DNA of 64,000 nucleotides from Phoronis australis (taxonomy: Eukaryota > Phoronida > Phoronidae): the NCBI GenBank assembly GCA_002633005.1, contig NMRA01000332.1, positions 201,230-265,229 on the forward strand, given 5' to 3'. The notes under the pieces are model-generated. The model was not told the DNA's origin, made no database searches, and saw nothing but the letters and a program-made list of their open reading frames with translations. Positions 1 through 11,656 of this stretch are shown one piece after another. A program made the translations under genes and the position numbers. Within the stretch, counting starts at the first letter, position 1. Each line of letters opens with the position of its first letter.

Positions 1-1597
1 CTAATGCCAACCAAAAACGGCGGCATCTTGTGCAATCGTCTCGCGTGACTAACGTAGAGGCAGGGATTGCCATGTAGCGAGTACTCGCTGCTCCGATTAG
101 CAGCGAGTAAATTTGCCTCATGTGACTTAAAAGTCTTACGAGCCGTTAGGTGAATAACTGAGTATAATAACTATTATGCGTGTACGTTTGGTAGTTTTGT
201 AACCAGTTGAGAAAACGGCATTATAAACTTTATTAAAGAAATGGACCGTATCTTTCAGTTGAAGAACGTGGTTGGTTTTCAAAACCTCAAATGCTGAATT
301 GTGTAATTTTGTTTGCAGAGCGCCTACGAGATGATTCCTTTAAATGATCACACAGATTCTATAGCCAAGCAATCCGATGTCCGCTTGTGAACTTAATACG
401 CAAAGCGTATTTGGTCACACGTCACACGTGGGTCAATTCCATAGTATGTGCACGAATTCTGCAAGACTTGGCGAGGCATCGTTTGGCTTGCAACAGCATC
501 CGTTTATGCCAAATTGCGTTCGATATCGTCAGGGAGTTACAAGGACGCATCAGGGTGCGAAAGACATAAATTGACGGACTGCAAGTATTCTGAAAGACAT
601 TGTGTTCCGTCACTTTCGGCAAATTTAATAGACGCACGTGTTCTTGCCATAATATAACTCTTGACGTCAATTCTTTTTAGTATCGAATGTGCTCTTATTT
701 TTGAGGACAGGGATTGTCGTTTATTGCCATCGGGCGTCCTACGAAAGTGAATGGCTTCATGCGTCGTCTTACTAAGTATTCGGCAAAGCTATGACGTGAG
801 AGTGTGGATACGTACGTGTGTGTTATATACATGTATGTGACACCTAACGTTTTTGTTTAGTATTTATGCATGATTACATCCCGAATACATGTGCAGGCAA
901 TGAAGACTGTGCAACTATATGTGAAGATATGACTATTCCTGAGAATTTAGATTGATGTCCCTACTTAGAAACACTTGAGTTAAGACCAATTTTCTCTTTC
1001 AAAATGTAGGTGTCTATGCATTATTCAACTTAAACAGTGTTACGAATCGAATGGAAAAACGGGCACCTACACCTAAGGCCGGGATTTAATGTTTCACTCA
1101 AAATGGGACCAGATTTTAGTATGAGCTAAAGATACATGTAAGTGTATGTCGTTTCTTATATCTGTTAAAAGGCCAAAACCGGGTTTGGTATTCTTTTAGT
1201 GATTAAAACTATGAGTTCGAATTGAAGCTAGAAGTCACGAGTTTTTACTTGAGTTTGTAGCTAGGGGTATCTAATTCGGACTACACTGTGGTTTGCTCAA
1301 TCCATGATATACTCAACCAAGGAATAAAAGATAACCATCTTGAGTTCCTATTAAAGGAGATCGTACATCCCACTGAAATATGTATCTTTGATTTCGAGCC
1401 CTTGTTTGCGAAGAAGTTGAGCGAATACATGTGTATTTTGAAATGACACAATATTCTTGATACATGTATATATGGAACGCGTTAGTAATCGGTCGCCAGT
1501 CTCTATTTATAATCTGAAAGAAACGTGGGAAAATGGGAAATTCGAATATTTTATTCTTGTAGAGGAATTTTCCGTATATGCAGATGTACTGGTGATG
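1..1597. other. Unassigned AT-rich flank
   Basis: No exon, domain or RNA gene could be supported here. The only open frames are under 90 codons, overlap one another on both strands at 377-670, and carry no recognisable motif. Several TACATGTA-type palindromes are present. The stretch runs directly into the duplicated block that starts at 1598. Confidence 0.5.
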
Positions 1598-2683
1598 TAT
1601 TATTTCGTCGTTTGTTGGTGTTCATGGCCGTAAAACCTGGACAAATCCATATGAAAAAACCACGAAAAATGTTAATTTTATAAAATTTGAAGTAAAAGAA
1701 AAAATATATTTTTCGAATTTCCTCGGTTAAACGACGCTGCTCTGCAAATACAGCATCACTTTTAAGAACATGCTTTTATGTTAAAGCCAAGAGAAGGCAC
1801 TTCAAATTTTACAAAAGCATAACACCTGCTGAGTGGAGTGTAGTGGCAATGCTTTTTGTATGAAGGTTTTGAATTTTGATTTAACTGTGAACCACTTTTA
1901 TTTTTCACGTTTGTATTTTGCATATGCATACCTGTTATTGCACGACACGTCCTATTAACATACATGTAGTCTTACTGCTAATCACATATGGTCATGGCTA
2001 CATTTATTTAGCAACTTGTCCATTGATACTGAGTTTTCGTCACTTTTCCTACTACTTGATGTATCTTCTAGTTGAGGACACTCTATTTTGTGAATATGGT
2101 CAGTGTATATTGTATAAGAAACACCTTTGTCGTTCCAGTTGGTTGTTCTCGTACGTGTTAACGCCTCTAGCCATGGGCTCTTAAAAGAAAACGTCAGGCG
2201 TGGGCGTTTACTTGAACAGTCGATTCTTTTGAGCGAATGTCTCCTCCATTTTGCATACGAGTACCACAACGGACAGTTCCGTGAAACGCAGTTAGGACAC
2301 GCCTACCATAGTTACCGTTGCCCAGTCCCCTGAAGTACATATACATTATAGCTGAATTCCTTGACCTTTGAGGAGACTAGAACTGTTGCACACGTTGGTA
2401 TATCCACCATGTGTTCATGATGAAGCCAAGATTTGCATTCATTCATGGATGACGTCCGGGTCCGTTGGCAGTTGCCAAGCTTAATTCTTGAGTACGAGTC
2501 TGAGCAATTTAAAGAGACGCCGTAGTTAGTTGTTTGGCGTTGTGCTTTTAAGCTCGGTGACAAGATTAGATGCTCCAGTAAGATATTTGACAGCACAAGT
2601 ACTTGGAGAAAAAATACATCCAGGCAATTTCACGGTAAAGTTTGCTAAATGGTGTAAACTTGTCGATAAGGTCCTACACAACC
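1598..2683. repeat. 1.1-kb duplicated block, copy 1
   Basis: This block is nearly identical to 7832-8927, with scattered substitutions and a short insertion of about 12 bases near 8328 in the second copy. It ends exactly at a single N (2684), and the second copy begins directly after another single N (7831). That arrangement fits two contig ends representing the same locus better than a true segmental duplication. The short open frames inside (for example 2312-2596 minus) are repeated in both copies and match nothing I recognise. Confidence 0.85.
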
Positions 2684-2684
2684 N
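2684..2684. other. Assembly join (single N)
   Basis: One undetermined base interrupts the hAT transposase frame. It marks the end of the first 1.1-kb block and so probably a contig join of unknown true length. Confidence 0.85.
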
Positions 2685-5559
2685 TTGCACAAGCTAGGAC
2701 TTCATCCCAGAAGTTTTTAAATTTCCTGTCGTTTCTCATCCGTTCTAATGTAGTAAGGGTCATTTTGGCAATCTTTTGAGCCTCAGCCGCGGACATCTGA
2801 ACGCTTTGTAAAGTTGTACTCAGATTGTCAGCATGCACCAACAAGCGCTCTGAAAGTACTAAACCGTAAAAGAAACTAAACTGTGTCATTTGAGACTGAA
2901 TTACACGTATCCGCGCTTTCATTTCTGAATCATTGCAATTTTGGACTCCCCAGGACCAGAGTTCCTGTAAACAATCGTTACCTATCACACGATTCAGAGC
3001 GTCAGCCTTCACGGTCCATCTCGTTGGACACAGTTGCCGAATATTACCCACTTCTCTGTCGTCAAGCAACGCATCTCGTATTTTATTCAACTGTACGTCA
3101 AGTTTGGGAGATTTTTTTATCAGTTTGGTAATTTCGTACGTGGTGTCTAAAGCATCTGCCATCAGCTTGCATCGTTTGATACTACATGTATCTGAGCGGG
3201 CAAGATTCAACGCGTGGCCATAACAATGTGTGTACAGGGCGCGATGTTCTTCCTGTTTAATGTTGACAACGACTCCATTTATGGACCCACTCATTGTGCT
3301 GCAACCATCATAGCATTGACCACGACATCTGCTTAAAGACAAGTTCATTCGCAACAGTGTGTCTTTTAGAAGTGACGTAATTATTTGGATACAAACGACG
3401 AGTTGTTCGCTATTAGACACGTCAGTAGTTTCGTCTGCCAGTATACTGAAATAAGGACTGCCGCGAATGCACGACAGCTATTTCTCGGAAAACTTTTAAA
3501 GCCATCGGTTTGATCGCTTCATTTTGAATATCTGGAGACGTATATTTATTTGTTTTCTGCGACAACCATGATTTCAAAATATCTGTCTCTGTTTCTTTTT
3601 GATGGAGTAGTTGAATAAAATTGGAATCTTGTTCATCTCCGTCACCCCTAAACGGTATACCTTGTCTTGCCAAAAAACGAATGTTTGTTAATATTTTCAG
3701 GAACATTCTGTGGTTTTTAGCTTTTTGCTCTCCGTGGGCTGTTGATAGTTGTTCCGCAACATCTTTGACAGACAACTTCACTATCAATGTGCGTTCCATT
3801 GCTTCTTTATGGCACTCAGATTTCTCATGCTTCGTAAAGCCAGACGTCTTGTCAGTAGCCTTTTTCCAGTTGGTATAACCGGTAACAACAAATGATAGCT
3901 CTTGTTTTGCTGAAGACAGCAGACCTATGTGGTAAGCTTTTGCACATATGTGACACAACACCTTATCTTCCCCCTCAATATAATGCAGCCACGGCCATGT
4001 GATAAACCAGTGCTTTTGAAATTGACAATTTTTCTTGCCAAAAGGTCGTTTTGGAAAGACGTGATTTGAAGGTTGGTGTGGATGCTCGGGAATGTCGTGT
4101 AAACCACGTTTTTCTTGCATGGTGTGAGCCGACTGAGAAGAACTGTTTTGGTGAGTGTGGGAGGTTTCACTTGGTGCTGAAGAGCTACATGAACAATAAA
4201 GCTCCTGTGACTGGCTCGATGGTTCTAAATTCGTAGTGCCAGATTTGTGAGTCCCAGCGTTCACCACAAGTTGCTCTGTGTGCAATGTGGCTTCTTCAGA
4301 AGTGCTGTTTGCTAACTGCGTAGGACAGCTACTGTGGGACTCCAGGACGTCCGATAGTTCTGTGTTTGACGTTTCAGAGTTACTTTTTATATTCCAAGCT
4401 GAAGCACCTCCAGGTTTAGTGCGTGATGCGCCGCCTATTAAGTGAGTTTCGAGCGTGAGTGAGTTACTGGTTACAGGTAGGGATTTTACCTTAAAGAAGG
4501 CACCTATTTTTCTTTGGTGACTGGAAGCGTGCTGCTTCTTTGCTCTTGAACATTCCTGGGAATCGTCGCAAAATCTTTTTTTATTCATTTGACACTCAGG
4601 TACAGGGCGTGTGTTTTTTATTCTAACTGCTACGACATGATTTGGTTCAAAAATCGCGCCGGGTCGGTTGTCAAGATTTCCATCTCTAGACCACAAGAAA
4701 ATCGCATATTTGTTGCATGAAGCATTTCCTAATACACGTGGTAAGATCTCCCCATGAAGGGAATGAACACTTTTTCCTACGTCGGGATATACGCTTGTTA
4801 CTGGCATTTTCAATACAGACGACAGACCCATGACAGCCATGAGACCACTCCAATTCCCATCGTGGCACAGATGCTTTGCCTCTCTTACAATGGCTGCTTC
4901 ATTATCATCGTTTACAGTGTCTCCAAGACCGTCCTCCTGAGACATTACCACAGTGAATAATGTTTGAAAATCCGAAGATATAGAGTTTTCTTTCTGAGTA
5001 GCAGCAATAACGTGTGGGTGCCTTGCATAAAAGTCAGAGTGAATGAAGAGCTCGGCTGCAGTCAGCAGCCTTAATGTCACGTGGAGGGATTCGTCACCTA
5101 TAAACAGAAATTAAGCAACTGCAAGGTTGTATCAAGAGATTACTTGCCTTTATAAAATAAGGCCATGCGATACTTTAGATAGGTTTTGAAATTCTGTGTA
5201 ATGACAAGAAATTCGTAAATGGGCCTTATTCCAGGAATGAGTTTATAGACATAATTTCGACTTTCCGAAATGGCACTTTTAGTGAATGCCAATGGATTTT
5301 TTCCCATTTCACGTCCCCAACTTCATGGCAAATGCCCAAAATGCGCTCATACACAGAACAAAATACGGGATGATAGTTGTTTCAAAGGGACAAGCCACTT
5401 ACATGTAACCGCCGTCGGGAACCTAACATTACTATATGCACAATTTCAGGTTAGTTTTCTGCTAGGAAACCGGAAACTTATCGCATTTTTTTATAATCTA
5501 AGTTTTGCATTTTGTGCTTTTAAAGTTATGTAGAACCTAATAAGAGTTCCAATTTTTTC

Positions 5560-5990
5560 CAAATTCAAAAATGTATTGAATTTGCATCGAACTTTCAAAA
5601 TCCGATACACCGTTCTCGAACACGCTGTTAGGAATTTTTCTTAAAATGTTCGACTTTTGCATGAGGGCAAATCAAAATAGTGCTTCAGATTTTTATGAAA
5701 ACGTTTTAAAGTTGCATAAAACGAAAACGAAACGATATTTTAGAAAATTGTAACAGCGTTTTTGAGATTTTATCTTAAACAATTATACTACACAAAATTT
5801 GCGCATGCTATTGACGCCGTTGTTTAGTTTGATTAACAGAATGTACCTTATTAATTTGCTAAATTTTCCTATAAGTTAATGTCAAGCAACCTATTTAGTT
5901 GCGGACTGGTATGAAATTCCAAAAATATACTTTTGCTGGGCTAAGTTGTATACAATTTAGTATATATGTATTTGGCTAAATATACAGGCA
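5560..5990 (+). repeat. Dispersed AT-rich repeat, copy 1
   Basis: One of four copies in the window (others near 12440-12680 inverted, 27800-28260 and 63556-64000). Shared landmarks in order are a TTTTGCATGAG or equivalent segment, a GTTGCATAAAAC-like segment, the core CAGCGTTTTTGAGATTT, and a downstream TTTGGCTAAAT-type stretch. It lies in the intron between exons B and C of the OTU/hAT gene. No open reading frame is present, so it is probably non-autonomous. Confidence 0.65.
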
Positions 5991-6988
5991 TGACGAGAAG
6001 GTGCTACATAACCTTAGTAAGGCGCGATGTGTTAATGTAAAAAATAATTTTGTATTTTTAGGCTGTTGTGATAATTTGCATAGGCTATTTACTTCGTAGT
6101 TTCTGTTAAACACTCACTCCGCTAATGGGCGTCATTTTGCTTCTCCAAATTGAACTTTGGTTCATTTGACATTTAGTAGTACAGCAAAGCCTATAACATG
6201 TTTTCTAACGTACATGTATTTCTTTTACTTTTTGGGTATGAAAGAAGGAATTCTGTGTTTCATATTCTTATCTTTCACTGAGCTACTACTCGCGTTTCAT
6301 AAGAAAGTGAAATACGTTTCTGATTTCCCCGTTATAATTCGACACTATGGGACTTACTAAAACAGTTCACAAATTCTATTTTGTTATTGTACTACAGCCA
6401 CTGTTGAAGGCTATCCGGAAATATGGTGAACAAACAAAATTTGTGACCAAAATGCAAAAGGTGCACGTGTATTATCACCGTGGTCAAATCAATAACTGCT
6501 TCCTGTTCAAACGATCAAATCTACGGTCTTCCAGCATAGGAGTTGAGTGAACGTAGTTAATGTTAAATGCATGCACTTTATGCATGAATACCACAGTTGG
6601 AGAAAGTAGTCTGCACTATAGACAAACAGTGGGTCGTTGACCCCTTTTTTCAATTTTTCACTCCCAGTTCTTTGGAAATTTCATTGAAAATATTTAAAGT
6701 CTTTAATTTTAGAGAATGAGCGCTAATACTATAAGTTTTCGTCATTATACAAGTTATTGTCACACAAGTTAAGATATAACTCTATTCACCACCATTTAAA
6801 ACAGGGTACACGTTTGAATTAGCCGATACCTCAAAACCCAGGCATTTTCTACCATAATAGCCAATGACTTCTATTTTAGCAACGGGTAATTCATTACATT
6901 TCTAGACAGACCGTGTGATTTGTCGTTTACATTCAGCAAAAACACGATCAGAAAACAAACACTATGAGCCAAAATCGATTCTTAATAC

Positions 6989-7130
6989 ATGGACGGCGCA
7001 CTATAGGGGGCTGAGAGGCTATCACCCCCCTTAATTCAGTGGTGCACCGTCCGCGGGCGTAGGCGGCGCACCTGATAGGGGGCTGAGGGAATATACATGT
7101 AGCTCCCCACTAAATGCTGCGCCGCCCATG
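6989..7130. mobile_element. 142-bp GC-rich inverted-repeat element, copy 1
   Basis: This GC-rich island in AT-rich surroundings begins with ATGGACGGCGCA and ends with TGCGCCGCCCAT, so it has near-perfect terminal inverted repeats. The interior is a dimer of about 70 bp, each half holding a GGGGGCTGAGGG arm and a complementary CCCC arm. Two relatives occur at 9744-9886 and 10320-10460. The size and structure fit a MITE. Confidence 0.7.
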
Positions 7131-7830
7131 TAATATCGACTAAAGTAAAAGTCAAAAATCTATAACGAAAAATATAAAGTTATACCAGTTATGCAAAGAG
7201 AAGCGTCTCGAAATAAACAGTTGCCGTCCCCAGATGTGCGAATGGGTTTGTGTGTTGACTGGTGAGATTCGGGAATTATGCATTTTGCGAACTCGTCAAT
7301 CAGAGCATTTTCCAACAAACTAGATATAGAAAGAGGGGATTCAACAGCTTGTGTTACAAGGTTACTGTACAGGTGTATGTGTCGTATAGACTTCCAGCTT
7401 TCTGCGAGTCGTATCCAATCGACGCCACGAGTTCTCCAAGGCCCTGTAAAATACAGAATTTGTGACCACTGATCGAAATTTACTCCAGTTTCATGCTATA
7501 ACGTGCATGCGACAATCACAATGAACAGTAAAAACAACTCCACAACGTTAGAAAACTCAATTACCTCCATTGTGGTCGACATCTCGAATAATGCACTGAA
7601 CACCAAAGTTCAAGCTTAGAACTGCACGCGCTACTGCTAGATATAATGAAACACTTACCGGACACACGTGAGGTCTTCACTTTGCCGACGACGCCAAACA
7701 TCAACTTGAAGTCTTGTTCTGCAGTCTTGGGAAACGATTCTTTGGCGAAATAAAAGCTGCCTGATCCAACCGTTTTTATGGTGTTTTTCTGATAACTAAG
7801 TCAGATTCTTCAATTTCGTTATAAGTCTGA

Positions 7831-7831
7831 N
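7831..7831. other. Assembly join (single N)
   Basis: A single undetermined base directly precedes the second 1.1-kb block. It cuts off the 5' end of the OTU/hAT gene, whose exon A lies about 40 bases away. Confidence 0.85.
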
Positions 7832-8927
7832 TTATTTCGTCGTTTGTTGGTGTTCATGGCCGTAAAACCTGGACAAATCCATATGAAAAAACCACGAAAA
7901 ATGTTAATTTTATAAAATTTGAAGTAAAAGAAAAAATATATTTTTCGAATTTCCTCGGTTAAACGACGCTGCTCTGCAAATACAGCATCACTTTTAAGAA
8001 CATGCTTTTATGTTAAAGCCAAGAGAAGGCACTTCAAATTTTACAAAAGCATAACACCTGCTGAGTGGAGTGTAGTGGCAATGCTTTTTGTATGAAGGTT
8101 TTGAATTTTGATTTAACTGTGAACCACTTTTATTTTTCACGTTTGTATTTTGCATATGCATACCTGTTATTGCACGACACGTCCTATTAACATACATGTA
8201 GTCTTTGTGCTAATCACATATGGTCGTGGGTACATTTATTTAGCAACTTGTCCATTGACACTGAGTTTTCGTCACTTTTCCTACTACTTGATGTATCTTC
8301 TAGTTGAGGACACTCTATTTTGTGAACTCTCACCCATTTATGGTCAGTGTACATTGTATAAGAAACACCTTTGTCGTTCCAGTTGGTTGTACTCGTACGT
8401 GTTAACGCCTCTAGCCATGGGCTCTTAAAAGAAAACGTCAGGCGTGGGCGTTTACTTGAACAGTCGATTCTTTTGAGCGAATGTCTCCTCCATTTTGCAT
8501 ACGAGTACCACAACGGACAGTTCCGTGAAACGCAGTTAGGACACGCCTACCATAGTTACCGTTGCCCAGTCCCCTGAAGTACATATACATTATAGCTGAA
8601 TTCCTTGACCTTTGAGGAGACTAGAACTGTTGCACACGTTGGTATATCCACCATGTGTTCATGATGAAGCCAAGATTTGCATTCATTCATGGATGACGTC
8701 CGGGTCCGTTGGCAGTTGCCAAGCTTAATTCTTGAGTACGAGTCTGAGCAATTTAAAGAGACGCCGTAGTTAGTTGTTTGGCGTTGTGCTTTTAAGCTCG
8801 GTGACAAGATTAGATGCTCCAGTAAGATATTTGACAGCACAAGTACTTGGAGAAAAAATACATCCAGGCAATTTCACGGTAAAGTTTGCTAAATGGTGTA
8901 AACTTGTCGATAAGGTCCTACACAACC
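7832..8927. repeat. 1.1-kb duplicated block, copy 2
   Basis: Second copy of 1598-2683. Its right edge continues without a break into unique sequence (TTAAAATAGATG), whereas copy 1 stops at an N. This makes copy 2 the better candidate for the genuine chromosomal position. Confidence 0.85.
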
Positions 8928-9130
8928 TTAAAATAGATGTGTTACTGAGCCGCTCATTGAGGCTGACATATTATTTACTAAGGTATCGATGCGCAGGGTA
9001 CAAAAGGATGTGCACTCGGGCCAAATCCACAGGGTTATTCTGGAGCTTTATAGAAGCTTACTTATTCCTTAATTGAAATGTAAATCTTTATCCATCCAGG
9101 AATGTTCACAATCAAAGAAATTGAATTTGT

Positions 9131-9212
9131 CTGTTCAACTGGACTACATGTATCAATAATGGTACACACCCCAAGGATTTTTCGTTTGCACCGTAGTCCA
9201 GTTGAAGTTCAG
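9131..9212. repeat. Short hairpin
   Basis: An arm reading GTTCAACTGGACTAC near 9134 is matched by its reverse complement GTAGTCCAGTTGAA near 9193, with a loop of about 45 bases. It could fold as RNA or be the remnant of a foldback insertion. I see no conserved gene around it. Confidence 0.5.
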
Positions 9213-9743
9213 ATTAAACTTCCTTGGTTAATTTCGTATTTACCAAGACAGTTTGAAAGGCAACCCAACCGTGAAGTTGAAAAGGAATCGGGTACTTGAG
9301 ATCAAATTTAATGTGCAGCGTAGCGCAACATTTGTTCGATTGCTTACACGTAAGAACATTCCGTCAAGGTGACACTGTTAGTACATGTATAGTGACCAAC
9401 AATGACAGACATTTTAATGTTTAATTCAATAAATGTTATTTTTGTGTACAACGAAGCCTTTTATTTGTTACAAACTTGTGCATGGTGGATACTGGAAGTG
9501 ATGAGAAAGTTCTGACCGCAGTCGGTCGTGGAAAACAGCTAGCGCAAATGCATTCTTTTTGTCCTTCCTCGTAAACTGGCTTTCCACTTTTCTAGACTCC
9601 ATTTGAATATCTAGTCCGGCTAGACCTTGAATAATTGGTTTCGATAGGCACAGAGTCGTCTAAAAGACCGGCTGTTTTCGATGGGGAATTTTTCGTTCCG
9701 TGGCATCAGTTTTCAGGTCAAGTTGTTACAATAAAAAACCTTG

Positions 9744-9886
9744 CATGGGCGGCGCACCATAGGGGGCTGGGGGAGCTATAGCCCCCTACTTTTTCAGTGC
9801 TACGCCGCACATGGTCTATAGGCTGTGCACCACAGGGGGCTGAGGGGCTTTAGTCCCCCACTTTTTTCAGTGCTGCGCCGCCCATG
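9744..9886. mobile_element. 142-bp GC-rich inverted-repeat element, copy 2
   Basis: This is the best-preserved copy. It begins CATGGGCGGCGCA and ends with the exact reverse complement TGCGCCGCCCATG (13-bp terminal repeats). Two internal half-units of about 70 bp each pair a GGGGGCTGGGGG-type arm with a CCCC arm. Confidence 0.75.
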
Positions 9887-10319
9887 TTACACCGACAACG
9901 GAAGGCAATCTAGCTTGTGTACCCGGGCCCGCAACAACAAAAAATAGTGAAGGGCGCAGACAAGCTTTGCCGTTTCCATGTCGCAACTGTTTTGTCCAAC
10001 AGGCCGTCCCAGTTCCCAAATTTTGTATCGTCACTTTAAGCAATCCGGCTGACACTAATTTCACACCATCCCGTCGTCATAGATACACACATTTGGACTT
10101 TGGCGTTTGGAAGGAAAAGATGCAGAAATCGAAGCCCATTTCATCAAATAGTTATTTCAGTTTAGGAAAAACCGCCAGGTCAGGTATGAGAAAGGTCAAC
10201 GTTTAGTCACAGACGGCCTACACGAGTCATCAAAACTAATTTTTAAATACCCACCTTCCCTCTCAAAAATAAAATTGTAATTTAGACAACCTATCGCAGT
10301 GAAATTAGTCTCTAATAGT

Positions 10320-10460
10320 TCGGCGGCACAGCACTAAAAAAATGGTAGGGCTATAGCCCCCCTGTGGTGCACAGTCTATAGACCCTGCGCGGTGCAGCAC
10401 TGAAAAATGTGCGGGGCTACCATAGTTCCCCAGCCCCCTCTGGTATGTGCGCCGCCCATG
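10320..10460. mobile_element. 142-bp GC-rich inverted-repeat element, copy 3
   Basis: Opposite orientation to the other two copies and more diverged on the left. The right end GCGCCGCCCATGAG retains the terminal repeat. It lies downstream of the DNAI3 stop codon and beyond the proposed poly(A) signal. A 134-codon minus-strand open frame running through it has no support as a gene. Confidence 0.65.
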
Positions 10461-10732
10461 AGTTAAATTGGAGGTGATTTCATGGGTTTGAAAGAATTGA
10501 CAGTTCGCGTTATCGCTCGTGATCGGGCTCTGCAAGTTGGATATTGTCCCAGTTTTCATTTTGCAAACCCACATCCTTTCACATCTCAGAAAGGCCAATT
10601 TTATGCTTAGTGGTCTAAATCCAAACTTCGCCTTTTTCGATGGAACGCATACCCCGTTCAATTTCGGACTTCGCACTCCTTGATAGCTGAGCACGCTAAA
10701 ACAGATCACAACGCCCGAGTGAAACTAAATGA

Positions 10733-10738
10733 TTTATT
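10733..10738 (-). terminator. Candidate DNAI3 poly(A) signal
   Basis: TTTATT on the plus strand reads AATAAA on the gene strand, about 920 bases past the DNAI3 stop codon. I noticed no canonical hexamer nearer the stop. The real cleavage site is unknown. Confidence 0.35.
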
Positions 10739-11419
10739 AGACACAGCAAAAAACTACTATTTACAAAATATATTTGCTATTTACATTATTCCTGACTTGG
10801 GAAGGATTTGTATTTTACTTAGAGACCTGCTGTATATCATACTTAATGGGTATCCAATAATGCAGGATATATAACAACATTACTATAAATGTAAAGGTAC
10901 CCGTCACTTACATGCATTCAGTTATGGAGGAATTATATGAGCAACTAAAAAGCCACCCGCATCCACAACTGGAAATGCGGTGATATTTACTCAAAATTTG
11001 TAGTGCTATTGTTGCATCCTTTGTGAAGCTGTTTTAGTAATCCAATTAGGGTTTAAACCTGTCACTTTCATAGAACCACAAATACCTACAGTTTATCTAA
11101 CATGTGTCCAAAGTGAGGACCTACAGCAAAAGGAATATGTAATGTACTTCAAATAGTAGACACCTCACTCCTAAAAATGACAACTCACTGTTCTCAGAAT
11201 TCCTGACTCAAAGCGATAATTGTTACAGGCCTACAAGTACCTCACAATCACTGCTTCCATGGACATTGGTATGGGTGGCAAACACTGCAGAGGTTAACTA
11301 TCCATTCACAAATCATTATGGCTGAAAGAGGTCTTGAGAAAATCTTTGGCATTTTCTAGAGTGGAAAATCAGTGGCTGGAAAGTATCACCTTAATGTCCT
11401 ACAAGTTCTGATACAAAGC

Positions 11420-11645
11420 TACATATAAGAGGTGTATGGGAACACCATCAAGGGACTAAGAAGTGTAGAGGGAGTGTGCCACCAGCAGTTTCAGAGGTAT
11501 ATGGATAAGTATACCACTATGGGCTTTAGAGGTACGCACGACCGCAATGGGCTTTAGAAGTGCATAGGGAATATAAAAGCATGGGCTTTAGAGGTACATA
11601 GGGAGTATACCACTACAGGCTTTAGAGGTATACGTGGGAGTGCAT
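11420..11645 (-). repeat. Degenerate tandem repeat in DNAI3 3'UTR
   Basis: About five imperfect units of roughly 45 bp share GGGCTTTAGAGGT followed by an ATAGGGAGTATA-like stretch. They begin only about a dozen bases past the DNAI3 stop codon, so they would be transcribed as 3'UTR. Confidence 0.55.
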
Positions 11646-11656
11646 GACTAATGAGT

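Larger units (their letters stand above)
2685..7788 (-). pseudogene. OTU (vertnin-type) / TTF zinc finger / hAT transposase composite gene, broken
   Basis: Three exons join in phase. Exon A (7659-7788, upstream edge uncertain; 7760 is an alternative) ends in a GTAAGT donor. Exon B (7186-7443, both ends phase 1, 85 whole codons) carries GDGNCLFR, the Asp-Gly-Asn-Cys motif of OTU cysteine proteases. Exon C starts at 5097, and its splice completes a TGDES sequence followed by LRLLTAAELF, which resembles the vertnin OTU region; an NHVV motif about 150 residues on can supply the catalytic His. Next come an acidic/Ser-rich linker, a TTF-type zinc finger (CHIC and H-x4-C-H groups, about 3.8-4.1 kb), and hAT/DUF4371 motifs: ADETTD, QCYDGCSTMSG, HCYGHALNLA, CPTRW. 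A one-base indel at about 3465-3480 shifts the frame just before ADETTD. The C-terminal hAT dimerisation region is lost at the N (2684), and the N-terminus is lost at the N (7831). Family assignment rests on motif memory. A live gene with an assembly error is possible. Confidence 0.72.

Noticed and set aside
377-670. Cluster of four short overlapping open frames near the left end
   Set aside because: They overlap on both strands, all are under 90 codons, and none has a motif or splice support.
2312-2596. 94-codon minus-strand frame present in both 1.1-kb copies
   Set aside because: Conservation between the copies only reflects their near-identity; no domain is visible.
10305-10709. 134-codon minus-strand open frame
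   Set aside because: About a third of it crosses a GC-rich MITE copy, and the rest has no recognisable motif.
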